Source: Leuctra nigra (lineage: Eukaryota; Arthropoda; Insecta; Plecoptera; Leuctridae). Taken from it: a DNA stretch of 64,000 nucleotides. The DNA lies in assembly GCA_934045905.1 (NCBI GenBank), contig OW203768.1, forward strand, positions 9,638,316 through 9,702,315, in the 5' to 3' direction. Position numbers and translations under genes: made by a program. The notes below the pieces were generated by a model. The model did no database searches and had not been told where the DNA came from. It saw only the letters and a program-made list of their open reading frames with translations. This document shows, in pieces, positions 25,964 through 37,900 of the stretch (the first letter of the stretch is position 1; every line of letters starts with the position of its first letter).

Positions 25964-26237
25964 ACTCAAATATTATCGAATGAACTTCCTATCGAAATCG
26001 ATGGGTACCTCAGAGTGAGTTTCAACAGTGGCCATGCTCAAGTGGTTAGTATCAAGGTGAGTCTAATGCTACGAGTGAGTTAGTGTATGAAACAATGGAC
26101 ATTGCACGAACCCTAAGAACGGAACAGTCTGTGGTCTTTACCTTGGGATTTCTCTCGGCCAGGACTCGTGGAGGCCTCGCCTGTGGACAGGCAGAAACAC
26201 ACAATCAAAATCACACTCGAAGATGAGCAAATACTAA

Positions 26238-26788
26238 ACTAGGAAAATGCTCAGTGTAACGCGTTGATGAGCGAGCACGGGGTACGTGCAAATTCTTGAA
26301 CCGGAAATGCGTGCACAACGCACAGAAAACATAAACATTCATATTGAATTAGCATCTAAGCACCCAGATTCAATTCAATTGGCACTGGAAAACATTCATT
26401 TCGATACTTCATTACTGACAGATATTAAAAATGTCAATAAGTTCATACGTTCTTAACTGATTGGGATGACATTTTGTAAAATAAGAGACAATGTTGGTCT
26501 TAATGATCATGCAAAATATGAGTTTGATCAGAATTATCGAAGAGCGTTTTCATTTTTCAGCCTATCAGAAGATATTTATTAAATTGTAACCAATGAATGG
26601 AATTCAAAAAAATTAGGGTCTGCAAACAGAGAAGGTTGGTTTTACATGTGTGCACAATTTCAGATCGATCGGTGAAACGGTGCAACCTGTGTATCGGCTA
26701 TTAACAGCCAAAAAAAAAAAAAAAAAAAAAAAAACAGCTCGGTCCGTGCCAAAAGAGCCAAAAGGAGACGCTCGCTTCGCTCGCTCAA
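26238..26788 (+). mobile_element. Interspersed repeat with internal A-tract, copy 1
   Basis: Aligns with 56,098-56,906 from ACTAGGAAAA to CGCTCGCTCAA. The body includes GTAACGCGTT and TGAGCGAGCACGGGG. A run of 25 A (26,710-26,734) is followed by a conserved 50-bp tail with GGTCCGTGCCAAA and a GAGCGAAGCGAGC palindrome. Relative to copy 2 it lacks about 85 bp near 26,350. Class unknown; no coding sequence. Confidence 0.8.
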
Positions 26789-26829
26789 CAATAAACATGG
26801 AGGACTGAAATTATTGTAACGCGAAGTGA

Positions 26830-26975
26830 AAAATTTACGACCGTACCGGGGTTCGAACCCAGGACCTCTCACTTGCCGGGCGAGCGCTCTATCAACTTAG
26901 CTACCCAGCCGGATGTGAGAGGAAGTTAGAGGTCCCGGATTCGAGTCCTGGTTCGGCCGGATATTTTTCACTTTA
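26830..26975. repeat. Head-to-head pair of tRNA-like SINE sequences
   Basis: On the minus strand 26,846-26,912 resembles tRNA-Ala: a D-arm GTAGCTAAGTTGATAGAGC, a paired anticodon stem with anticodon GGC, and a T-arm GGTTCGAACCC. The acceptor stem does not pair, so a functional tRNA is unlikely. The plus strand carries a second T-arm (GGATTCGAGTCC at 26,937-26,948). Both are followed by a GTGAAAAAT-type flank, giving an inverted repeat of about 50 bp centred near 26,900. This is best read as two diverged tRNA-derived SINE heads. Confidence 0.65.
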
Positions 26976-27446
26976 CACAACCATAAAACCACAGTTTTTC
27001 ATAATGTTTAACTATGTACACGAGAGCAGAATAATTGTGCAAGATACATAAAAAGGATACGTATCCTGAAGTGTTCGCTTTAAAAGTTTTAAGTTGTCAA
27101 AAGTCCAATGAAAAAGCTTCTTTTCATCAAAGTTTTTGAAAAGGTACAAGTTTTTCAAACTTTAAAATAACACAATACTACAAACTACATTTTTGAGGGG
27201 GGAGGGGGTATTTATTAATCCCACTATGTTCAACTATAACTATCCGACCTCATACTTACAAATTAACATAAATCACACAAATCGAAACTATATTTTTAAA
27301 AGTCAATACTTGCAGAGGGGGGTGGGGTGAAATCTATGAATTACAACTGGGTAGGTATTTATAAATCTAAAAGATATTAATTTACTATAAAAATTAAAGA
27401 AATATAAAAATATATGTAGGTATAATATGTTTTTCTCTCGACTCAC

Positions 27447-27759
27447 GTTAGCAGTCCCTGGTTGGCGTCGGCCTGGTACCACGAGTACTGCGGCATGTAG
27501 CCAGGATGGTGGTGCGGGTGATGCGGCGCCGGATGATGCGCCGGCGCCGTCGGCTTCATGTCCCAACTCACTACCGGCGGGGAGCCGCTCATGCCGTGCG
27601 GCGGCTGCGGCGACATGTCGCTCACGGGCGTCGACGACGGCGTCGGCGTCTGCGGAGGTTGCTGCGGGTGGCCGCCGCCGCCGGCGCCGCCTTGCACGTG
27701 GGGGAGGTACGCGCCGGGGCTGTGTTGGCTGCCGGACGAGGATCCGCCGCCACCGCCTC
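27447..27759 (-). CDS. Dll: Distal-less penultimate coding exon (C-terminal region)
   Basis: Continues the Dll frame. The single base left by the upstream exon completes a Gly codon, giving ...GGNL-GGGGGG-SSSGSQHSPGAY. The acceptor is CGTACAG before GAGGCGG. The 313-nt exon encodes a Gly/Ser run, a Pro/Thr/Ser-rich middle with PTPSSTPVSDM, a His/Pro-rich run (AHHPAPHHPHHHPG), and the Dll-type ending MPQYSWYQADANQGLL. It is CpG-rich and GC-rich in an AT-rich setting, so several long open frames on the other strand (27,427-27,887) are compositional shadows. The donor AC|GTGAGT leaves two bases of a Thr codon (phase 2). Reading straight into the intron gives Thr and then TGA at 27445-27443, so intron retention would end the protein at ...GLLT. 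Confidence 0.95.
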
Positions 27760-29810
27760 CTGTACGGCGAGGACAGAGGAGGTTAGTCATGGGGAGGTTG
27801 ACGGCGACATCGTCGAACACAGTGATTTACTTACACCACGTCATTCACCAAAGCAATAGATATAGGCATGTGGTTTGGGGTGCATAGCGTCAAAACGCTA
27901 CAATTGTGAAAATAAGTTGCACTATAAGCTGGGGGGTTACACAGTAGTTAGTAATAGATGTTTTAAATGTTCCTTTTTACAATGTTTTTAGCAGGCATTG
28001 CAATAATACCAATGATGGTCTGATGTAAAATTACAAGCAATGCTGAATGAAGTTAAACAAAACTTGCGAAGTGAAAAGAAACCCTAATCTCAACCCTTCA
28101 AATTCCGCAGCCCTGTTCGTTTACTTTCATATTTTTGTTTCTTTGCTCGCCCGCTCAACTATTACTTCCACAAACAATATAACTGTGTCATAAATAGGCT
28201 GTACATGTACCGAAATAACGGAAGCAAAAGTAATAAAACAAATTTTCTAATTCAGATTCCAGCATGGCTGACAAAAGGACACTGTGTAACCTCTAAAATA
28301 GGGTAATCTCTTGCGCGGCCGAATGCTTCATATTAACGTGTCGTGTGGGTGATAAATGATGTATAATAAACGCGACAGATGTTATGCGTACAGGTTGAAA
28401 TAACCTTGGACAAACCTACTTATTCCTCGTAAATAAAAACAAAATGAAGATAGGATTTCAAGGAAGTACACGACTAAGACATATCGTAAGTATCCTCATA
28501 TGAATATTTATACCTATAGTTGATATATTTTATGTCATAATCGAAAGCCGAGTATTAATGTTGAATAGCTTTGAAGTCAGCTTTAGAAAGGTTAGTTTCT
28601 CGTGTAAGCAAGGCATAGCGCATGCAAATTAAGATACTATGCACGTCAATGGGAGAGTGATTTACTAAAGTAGATACCCAAAGTGTCGAACAGTTCGGGT
28701 GTCGATGAGTTGACATGTGGAACAGTGTGGGTGTCGATGAGTTGACATGTGGAACAGTTTGGGTGTCGATGAGTTGACATGTGGAACAGTTTGGGTGTCG
28801 ATGAGTTGACATGTGGAACAGTTTGGGTGTCGATGAGTTGACATTGCGACCTGTTATCATGTTTGTTTATTTACCTTATGATTTTACGTGATCTAATTGT
28901 GATAGGTATATAAAAAATATGAAATATGGTTCTGAAAATGAAATTTTTACGTTAGGAAAAGGCAAGAAAGTTTAACCATTCAGGATTAGCAGACTTCAAA
29001 GTGGACTTGACTCCGTGTAATGGAGCACATTTCTGTAGATTCTATGCCCCGTCGTGTCCCATGACGTATAGAGATGCATGAAGAGAGGAATTGCGCAGAC
29101 GGAAGGAGCAATTGGACCAGAGTGACGCAGGCAGTTGACCACTTGTCTCGTTCATTGAACAACAATCTCCTACTTGTATTCCAGCAGGCAGAGGTTGGAG
29201 GAAGACTGCAGAGATCTTGCAGGACAAGCGGGGGAGTCAAGAACCCAATTCAAATGCTCAATTCATGCGATTTATATGATATTTGATTACTCACCCAATG
29301 AGTAATATTTTTGATAAAATTTTCCAGATTTATTTGGAGACATTTTCGTAAAATTTTCATTTAAATTGGATATTACGACTAAAAATCCGTTTATGGAAAC
29401 AAAATAATCTGATTAATATACAAAAATTAAAAATTAAATGTACGAAATGTAATAAAAAGTGTTTAAATAAAATTGTTTAAAAAAAAAGTAATTACTATAT
29501 TTTTAAAATTTTCTAAAATTCTGACTTACTAGAATATTTGAACGAGGTTTTAGCTACCCTCGTTGCGGCCCTATAGGTAGGATTCATGCATACCTTCATT
29601 GCTGTCGGGGATATTTGGCTTGGGGTCTAGGCCCCCCGGGCCCCAAGTTGGTATATGGGGGGGTTCATGCTGCCCCCAGAAGTTGGAACAATTGAGTTAG
29701 TGCTGCGCCCATAAGTAAGTGGTTAGAGCTGGAGGGTTCATGCTATGCCCCGGAAATAGGGCCCGTGGAGGGTTAGTGCTGCCCCCAGGAGGGGGTGGGT
29801 CAGTGCTCAC
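27760..29810 (-). other. Dll intron after the homeobox exon
   Basis: About 2.05 kb, GTGAGC ... ACAG. It contains a G/C-rich degenerate minisatellite directly at its 5' splice site (29,640-29,812), a 32-bp minisatellite (28,683-28,844) and one recurrent module copy (about 29,007-29,060). A GC-moderate stretch at 29,070-29,240 has overlapping open frames on both strands but no recognisable protein. Confidence 0.88.
28683..28844. repeat. 32-bp minisatellite, about five copies
   Basis: Tandem units starting at 28,699, 28,731, 28,763, 28,795 and 28,827, with core GTGTCGATGAGTTGACATGT then GGAACAGTTTGG. They are nearly identical, with a partial unit at the left edge, and lie inside a Dll intron. 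Confidence 0.95.
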
Positions 29811-29812
29811 CT
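29640..29812. repeat. G/C-rich degenerate minisatellite at the Dll 5' splice site
   Basis: About five diverged units with a plus-strand core of GGGTTCATGCTGCCCCCAGA appear at about 29,662, 29,692, 29,737, 29,770 and 29,798. The last unit, GGGTCAGTGCTCACC, contains the complement of the Dll donor GTGAGC. A GGGGTCTAGGCCCCCCGGGC hairpin-prone block precedes them. Confidence 0.65.
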
Positions 29813-29994
29813 AAGTTACCTCCGGGGGGCAGTGGGCTATTTGATCCGGGCATCGGGGTGTGCGGTGCCAATAAGCCATGTTGCTGGGACCCACCATTGT
29901 TGTTGTTGCTGCTGCTGCCGTTGGGACCGACTTGCTGCGCCGCTTTCATCATCTTCTTGTATTTGCTTCTTCTATTTTGAAACCAGATCTTAAC
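29811..29994 (-). CDS. Dll: Distal-less exon encoding the end of the homeodomain
   Basis: Part of a nuclear homeodomain transcription factor that specifies distal limb identity in arthropods. The exon opens with VKIWFQNRRSKYKKMMKAAQ, which is homeodomain residues 45-60 (helix 3, with Q50 and N51 for DNA contact) plus the conserved KAAQ extension. It continues into a low-complexity Ser/Asn/Gly/Gln linker and a Pro/Gly-rich stretch ending PPGGNL. The acceptor is TTTCAG immediately before GTT (intron base 29995), and entry is in phase 0. The donor is CTTAG followed by GTGAGC (intron from 29810), and exit is in phase 1: 184 nt is 61 codons plus one base. A homeobox intron between residues 44 and 45 is known for Dll/Dlx genes. 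The preceding exon for residues 1-44 was not found to the right within the window. The upstream in-frame TTG is intron, not a start. Identity is very secure. Confidence 0.96.
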
Positions 29995-31719
29995 CTGAAA
30001 CAATCAAAAGAAAAGAAATTTATTAGATTTGAAGAATTTGTAGCAAAATGTTTCAATTCCTTAGCCCAGGTATAATTACTTGACATTCTAATATCGTCTT
30101 ATGATTAGAAGATTTTCTTTGAGAATGTTTGACAAATGTCTTGTAACGAAAGATAATGCCAACATATGAGAACGTCTGATATTGGCACCAAATCAGGTTT
30201 GGTCAATTTCCTATGAATAATCACAATTGAGAAATCGCAAAACAAAAATATTTATCAATTATTGACAATTCTGCCTTCAACTTTCAATGACGTATTTAGA
30301 GAAACTCTAAACGTCATTGACATTTTGACATCTTCAAAATATAAGTTTTTTTAAAACAGTGATTTAGTATAAATACAAATTAACCCAAAGAGTTTATGAG
30401 CTAAACAGACTGGTTTGTCTGCAGGATTATCACACTCATTCATAAAATCATTTCCTTAATTCATTCACACAGTTCGTAAATCATTGTTTAATTCCTTGTG
30501 CAGATAATATTTCTCCTGACAACTTCCCAACTCGTAAAGTGTAACTGTTGGCCTCCAATTAGGATTTCAGAAGCCCTCTCTGTGTGTAGTGGCGAGTCTA
30601 AGCTTGACGGGCCGTTTGACTTGACTAACACCAGTTACCTGTTAGGTTAATCTTGTCCGCGCATCTTATTAGCTCGCTACAGATGTAATGGCTTTTAGTT
30701 TTACTAGTCCGGAATAATCAGACGATGTTGGGACTCACTCGTCATTTGCAGTGTGGCGACTCAATGGCATTGGGGTTTTGTTGAGGATTGAGGCGGATTT
30801 TCGTGGAGTAAAAAAGTAATTTTGTGAACTTCATGGACGTGCTAAGGAATGGAATCTGTAGCACTTCCATTTTCGGAGTTAAATTTTTTTAATACTTGGG
30901 GTTTCAGAAACACATTTTTTTCTAAATCCAAAACATAAATCCGTTGAAAATTTGTTAATTTTGTACATGAATATCAAATTGAATAATTTCAACACATTTT
31001 ATGGTATCTTTATAAAGTTACGAAATCAGAATATTAAAATTATATTATTTCTAAGAAATTTTGATTGATTATATGACTTGTAGTTTACATAAACTACAAA
31101 CAAACACGGATTTCCCATCACTATATACAAAAATTAACAAGGCAATTAATCATCTCATAAAACCATTTTCTTAGATTTCTGACACTTCTCATATTTTCAC
31201 CATAATTCATCTATTCTTTTACGTCAAGTCTTCAAACATTCAAGGCCTCTTCTTTACGATCACATAGGGCTCACTTCACCGTGAAAAAGCAGTTGCATTT
31301 CTCAGCTCGCCAATGTCTTTTTTCTCTTCTGCGAAGGTGTTCTTGGAAAGGTCTGGGTGCCAAATATAGAAACGTCAACTTCGGGTATCGGCGCTTTAGA
31401 GTATCGGCAATACGCTCAATGGACGATCAATATGACATATCTTAATCTCAACAGCGAATGACGTGAATGACAATTTGTCTAGCTTCGAACTTTCTTAGCA
31501 GGCGCGTGACCATATATATAGGAACAGGTAGACATTTTATGGAGAAAATTGAACTCGGAAATGCGATTGAGATGTTTGTATCTGATGAATAATGAATGCT
31601 GATGTAGTTAGTCGAAGAAAATCATGGTTATATTGATCAAAATTTTAAAGTTGAATATATGAAATTCAAATACTTAAAAAAAATTGGAGACGCATTTCAC
31701 TCACGTTTTCTTTTGAGAT

Positions 31720-31965
31720 GTGCAATTATGCAATAAAATCCCAAAATAGTTAATTTTTGCTGTCGATTAAGTAATTATAAAATAAAATTTCCATAATAGT
31801 TCATTTTTGTTATCGATTAAGGAGAATTATAAAATAAAATTCACAAAAAGTAATAAGAATAAACTCTTTACTTTCTTAATAGAATCTCTGAATATTAAAT
31901 CTATTCAAAGGTAGAATTATGCAATATAATCCCCCAAAAGTGGACACATTCTTGTAATCATTTAA
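31720..31965. repeat. Degenerate 50-bp tandem repeat
   Basis: Units at about 31,723, 31,772, 31,824 and 31,914 share AATTATAAAATAAAAT and, in the first two, TAGTTAATTTTTG-like sequence plus ATCGATTAAG. Confidence 0.6.
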
Positions 31966-34900
31966 GTAGGAACTCGACATATTACACCAATCACACTAAT
32001 TATACTCCATAAATCACACCTCAAGTGTATCAATAGAATCGATTGACTTTTATTGGTCGATAAAATTACCGAGCAGTTTAGCACCTCGTTACTTCGATGT
32101 TTAAACTCCACTATAAACTGAATTGTTACGTCTAGCCAAAGTCGTGATGCAGATAAGAGGTCTCTGATAAGGAGTTCGTAAAGTACTTGTCGAATTCAAT
32201 TGAGCGCCTATCTCCACCTACGTGCATGTACGGGATAATTGAAACAATACCTTGATAAAGTTTTATTGCTTTTGTGAGAACTGGGGTTCAAGAAACGGTC
32301 GAGTTAAATGTAAACTCGTTCACAAAATATTTGACCGAGAAATTTGAGCTGGTCATCCTGTCTTCTGATATGCATATAAATTACATATTAAAAAATATGC
32401 GTTATAATTTCGACGATTTGAGCATAATATCAATTATGTTAAATGTACATTTAAGATAATGAGGTATTTTATCTGGATTAAAGCTGCAAGAGATATTTTT
32501 AAAAAAAGCGAATTATATGTTTTTACGTTTATTACCAGGCACTTTACGTTAGTGTAACAGCTTTTTACGCTTGCTAGAAATATATAAAAAAAAAAACCCG
32601 ACTAATCATTTTGTTACCAAACTACTGATAATTTTATTTCTGCTTAAATTTTTAAAAATTAAAAAAATCGAACGATTTGATCTGGAATATTTTTAAAATA
32701 CTCTATTTTCGCGCGCTGTTTCTCCTGTTCCTGGCGTTGACACGCTGTCAGAGCCGTGTAGTTTACGCGGCATGTTTGAAAGCCATGAATCTTGGCGAGC
32801 AAAGGAAGCCGGTCTCGATGGCCGGGTAATAATGTTAACGGGACAGAGTTGGAAACAGGTGGCGAGAACATGATCGAGTTAAGGACCCAGAGATGTCGAC
32901 GCGATAGGGGAGACAGTTACAGACGGAGTCAAAGAAGATGTTACTTTCATGTTAAAGATCGAGATTATTCATTCTGGGGGTTGGAATCAAGTGACACGTC
33001 AAAATATTGATTGATATTGATCATTCGTTATCAAAAAAGTCAAAGTTCACATTATTTTGAGAAATAATGGACTATTTCTAATAATCGAGTTTAAAATTTA
33101 AAAAAAAAAGTCAATACATTTTTAAGTTTTTTAAAATAAATGAACAATTTGATTGTTTGAATATTCAAAATATTCTAATTTCTCGCGCTATTTTTCGCGC
33201 TAATTATAAATTTTACGGAATCATTTAAAACCTGCGTGTATCTATTTTTAATCGTAAAATGTGTTGCTTTTCATTCCATCTTTTAAAAATATTGTCTGTC
33301 TAGACGAATTCCCGCCAATACCTTGAATTTCATGAAACCCCGCCACAATGCTCCATGAATTCTCCTCAACCAACACCACAAGAAAGAGCAGAGAATGTAT
33401 TGTTTCCCGAAGCAATCAGTATTTGTGTGTAATTCCAGTGCCTTCTGGATCGACATCAAGAGGGCCGCGCTCTGGGAACACAGATCTAGCAGGCGCTGGA
33501 CCTATTGTCGGCAGTAAGCCAACATCAGTGGCCGTGTCCGAGATAGCAGGTAGTAAATCTCTTTCTTGGTAGCAGACGAAGAGAAGTGGAAAAAAGTGGT
33601 GCAATCGAACTCGAGGAAGGCACCTCCACCAATTGATTACATTTTGAAACAAGAATTCGTGTTTTGAGATAGTTTTAATTGATTTATCCGTGTTTTAAGC
33701 ATCCGCAAAATAAATATTATAAACGATTTGTGTGCATTTTTAACACTCCTGCAATAAAACCAGTGTGGTAAAAATATGCAATTCCGAACACATACGGCGT
33801 TTTATAATGAATTATTGAACAAATTCCGAATCCAAGTTAATAAATTGAATGGGATTTACTTCCTTCACAAAACCATATTTAAAATGAAACTTTATGGCCT
33901 ATTAAATTGTTCTACATTAAAATATTTTATAGAACAAACCGTGTTAAAAAAGTTGAACCCGTTAGAAATTACCCAGCATAATTTTTACAAAACTTATAAA
34001 AATCCACTCGTCCTAGAAATGCATAATACAAAACAACAATGTAGGAGGCGGCATCTAATTAAATATTCATGCAAAAAGCTCTGTAAACTGCATCTTATCC
34101 TGCAGTCAAGTCTCTGTGCACGGCAATTGCACAATTAATGTAATCAAGGCCACTGCACTCAAAGTCGGAAGAATATTTCTTCTTCTTCATAGTCGTCGTC
34201 ATCTTTCTTATTCTACAATTGTTTCGAACTTCATTGACTATGCATGGAACTTGTTTCATGACTTTTAATCTGTTTTATAGGTTAGACATCGTAATGAAAG
34301 CGAACGACTATTTGATTGATTCATTATGATGGTATTTATTGATTTAATGATTAATTAAAACATAGAATGTTTCGATTTATTTCAAATGTATTTCAAATTA
34401 AATTTCGTCAGTTAGTTCTGTATTTTTGGTATATTTCTGGTTTTCTGATGAATTTTAAGAAGGACGAATTTCAATTTCATATTAAGCATTCATCGATGAT
34501 TGCGTTTTATTACTATTGAATGGTAATTGATTTTTTTATAATCATCTATATCACGAGTTTTTCGAATTTTTCGTTAAATGCATTCCTATTATTTCCATAT
34601 AGTTGTATCTTGTTATTCTGTACAGACTTGTCGTTTTTGTCCAATAAAGATTATATAAATAATAATTAGTAAATGCCATAATTGTGTGAAAAGCTTTTCA
34701 AAATCTAATTCAAGTCCATTTATTTGTATTTAAACTATTTAAAGCAGAGATGTGCTATGGAATTCCATTAATTATTATATTATATGATTCACTTAAGAGT
34801 TTTTTACTACTACATTCTTTTTCTGTAACCTTTCTTAATTAACAAATTAGTTAGTTTATTCAAACCATGTGAGAGGGCCAGTTAGCTCGTCGCTTTAGAT

Positions 34901-37900
34901 AATTTATCGCCACAGTTAAAAATGTTGTTAGTTTCTTGAGGAACTGGAAGTAAAATCTAAAGTTAGAAATACTTGAAATAGTTTGCCTACGAATCTCTTG
35001 CATGTTCAGGATTCATGAATTAATATTGGCATTTATTCTGTGTACGAAATTCAAGAATAAGTTAACATACGGGAAAGTCGTAAATAATTTTCAACATCTA
35101 CAAGATTTTTCTTGTACCTATGCTGGATTTTACTGTTAAAATTTATAGTGTACTAAATAACATTTAATAGTATTTTTATCAAATTTCTTTAGCTTATTGA
35201 AAAAGCAGTCTTTACATAACCCACTTCAGGTACACAACTAAAAAATACTAGGAGCACATCAATTACGTACTTCACTTGACCGGAAATGAGTATACGCTAA
35301 TTTCCAACGTGATAAATCAATCACAAAGTCAAGATCAATCAAGTTAGCAACTACATTCATTAAAAAAAAACACTTGTTGAGTTCATGTCATTCTTACATC
35401 TCAACCAAAAAGCCACCCTTCAACACAAAACATCCCCTAATTTATCACCCAGCACGATATCAGTGAAATCACAGCCTTCTGTATTGTTCCTTGCCGCCTC
35501 TCGACATGACTCCATGGAAGGCGGTGGGACAATGGAGCGTGGTTCGACTCCTGTTGAGTGTCAAAATGACTGACATATAGACTGTTATTATCGCTGTATG
35601 AGGTGATGATTGGGGAGAGATTTCTGTGCAAGAACACAATAGGGATATCATGGAGCTAATGTGTTGTTTTGCCCTGTGGGGTAACAGGTAGCTGCTTTTA
35701 GATTATATAAAGTAATTTGATGTGAGTTTTTTTTATCTTTTGAGAATGAATGAAGACTGTGGATTTATTTATAGGTTCAGTGAAATTCTATTGATCAATT
35801 TAACCAACAATCTAAAATTTTAGAATTTTGTAAGTTTTGTGATTGATTACGGTTTTTTACCTAAAAAAAATGCTGAACAAAAAATGTTTTAAATAAACTA
35901 ATTTGTAGATTTTTTTTAGCAGGTATTGAAATTGAATAGGACATTAGCCTGTATTAAGGTAAATATTTTCACACAGAAAATAATCTTGAAATCTTTGTTT
36001 TTTTACAACCCATTCTTTGCGATTTCTCACAAACAGATACCTTTGACATTTATGATCGGTTTATACAACAATGGCCAGATATTTCTGACCAACCGAACGA
36101 TCTATGAGAATTATTACAATAATACGATAATACGACGATAATGCTTCACGTATTGTCTTTCGCATCACATTTCCACTATCAACTAAAATCGACTTTTGAA
36201 GACTTAATTTCATTTTGGGAACTTTTCTTATGAATATTTTAAAATCAAGTTTTCGAAATCGGGAGCCTCACGAAACTCAATTTGATTGGACGACTTAACC
36301 GTTAGGGTCTTTTTTTTATAAAAAAAAAAGTTGGATCAACTTGAATGATCCGATTTTCTTCACTCGATTAAAAATCTTCTGTCGAACAAGAAGTTGAATG
36401 TTGAAGGGCGAACTCGACGAGTCCGGATTCTTGGGACTTCAAAAGAATCCGATCATTTTTGCGACACTATCGAGTCAATCTAAACGTGCAATAAAATCAA
36501 CTTTCACGGCGTTAACATGCACATGTAACCCATATTGATAAGATATAAATCATCTAAATTATATTTTCAATGCAATTTGTTATCGGCGCTATCAAAAACG
36601 TCGAAAAATTGACTAGAATTAATGCAAATCGTTATTAGATTGGAACGACGAGTTAAGAATACTAATTTAAATGGAGTAATTTAATATTCTTAAACAGTTA
36701 CCTAGAAAATCTTATAAATTAATCTATCTACATTTGCTTATAAATTGAATATAAAATTTACCGTTCAATGTATATTATTTAATCATATAGATTAAATTTC
36801 GCCAATTATGTGATTAGCAATTACCGATCATAAAACCTTATAAAAAATTTCACAGATCTGTAGCTAGACATATTTATAAATTAACACCTTTAAAATCTGT
36901 TATTTTATTTAAAACTACGCAAAAAATAAATTACATTTTATTGGAGTTTGTTTGATATATTCTGTAATTTATGTTTCATTTGTACACCAAAAGAGTGATA
37001 GAACTTATACACTTTTTACATCATCGCTTTGAGGGTGTTCTACCACTAGGATTATCATAATTTGGACAGATTATAATTTGTCAAAGAAGACGATAACATT
37101 TATATAAAAAAAATATACAGTTAACATCTTTGTAACGAATTACATTTCAAATAAAGAACTCGCATTCGGCCACACTAAAACAATAGAACCAACGAAAACA
37201 AATTCCTCTCCTCACTGCCCTTTCACTCGTGACTGGTAACAATACCTTCTGTTTCAGCCAGGATATGAGCACGAGAGAGAAAAAGGTATTCTTCTGTCAC
37301 CACATTCTGACAGCACTGACGTTACGCCATCTGCTATTACGTTGTTCCTTTGCTCTGGGAACTTTTCAGGGGGGAACCTTCGCATGTCGCATGCTTGGCT
37401 GGTTATCTCCTGACCATCCGACAGGTTGGGAAGGCTTTACGTTCCCAGTTCAGTGATTACTTGAGTCCTGTGGGATGGTTCAAGTGGTTTCATAACTGAA
37501 AAGTCAAGTTGACGAACAATTTTTTTTTTTTAAGATGTGAAATATAATTTGCAATTTAAATAACAGAGATAAGTTGCGTAATTTGCATGGATTCTCATTT
37601 ATAATTATAACGTGTGCGAATGTTACACATATTTGTATTCGTATTATTTTAAAATTACAAATTTGAGATTTATGCAATTATGAAGGTGCTAATTGAATTT
37701 TTTTAACATCTATATTTTGAAACACATAAGAGCCACTTTAGTGTCTTCTTCAAGATTTTTAGGTATTTAATCCACACGATAAAACTAAACAATTATAAGG
37801 TACTTAACTTTATAATTAAATAAAACTTTTTCCCGGCTTATTAGCTCCGAATATTTGTACATTATTAAAAACAATGTTCCGTCAAATCAACGATTCTTTA

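Larger units (their letters stand above)
24662..27446 (-). other. Dll intron between the last two coding exons
   Basis: About 2.79 kb, GT-AG (GTGAGT ... TTTTCAG). It carries an inverted pair of the recurrent GAATCTACATAAA-like module (25,333-25,521), a 379-bp foldback MITE (25,585-25,963), a copy of the internal A-tract family (26,238-26,788) and a head-to-head pair of tRNA-like sequences (26,830-26,975). G-rich runs lie at about 27,196 and 27,317. No coding sequence was seen. Confidence 0.85.

Noticed and set aside
26613..26872. Open frames with poly-Phe
   Set aside because: Translate the A-tract and tail of the interspersed repeat.
27427..27887. Several long open frames opposite the Dll exon (Arg/Ala-rich and Cys/Gly-rich)
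   Set aside because: They are antisense shadows of the GC-rich Dll coding exon.
28555..28860. 101-codon minus-strand open frame with repeated peptide
   Set aside because: Produced by the 32-bp minisatellite.
32700..32960. GC-richer block considered as the missing homeobox exon
   Set aside because: No frame gives homeodomain residues 1-44, and no suitable donor follows.
33776..34138. 120-codon plus-strand open frame
   Set aside because: Lys/Asn-rich from AT bias; no recognisable features.
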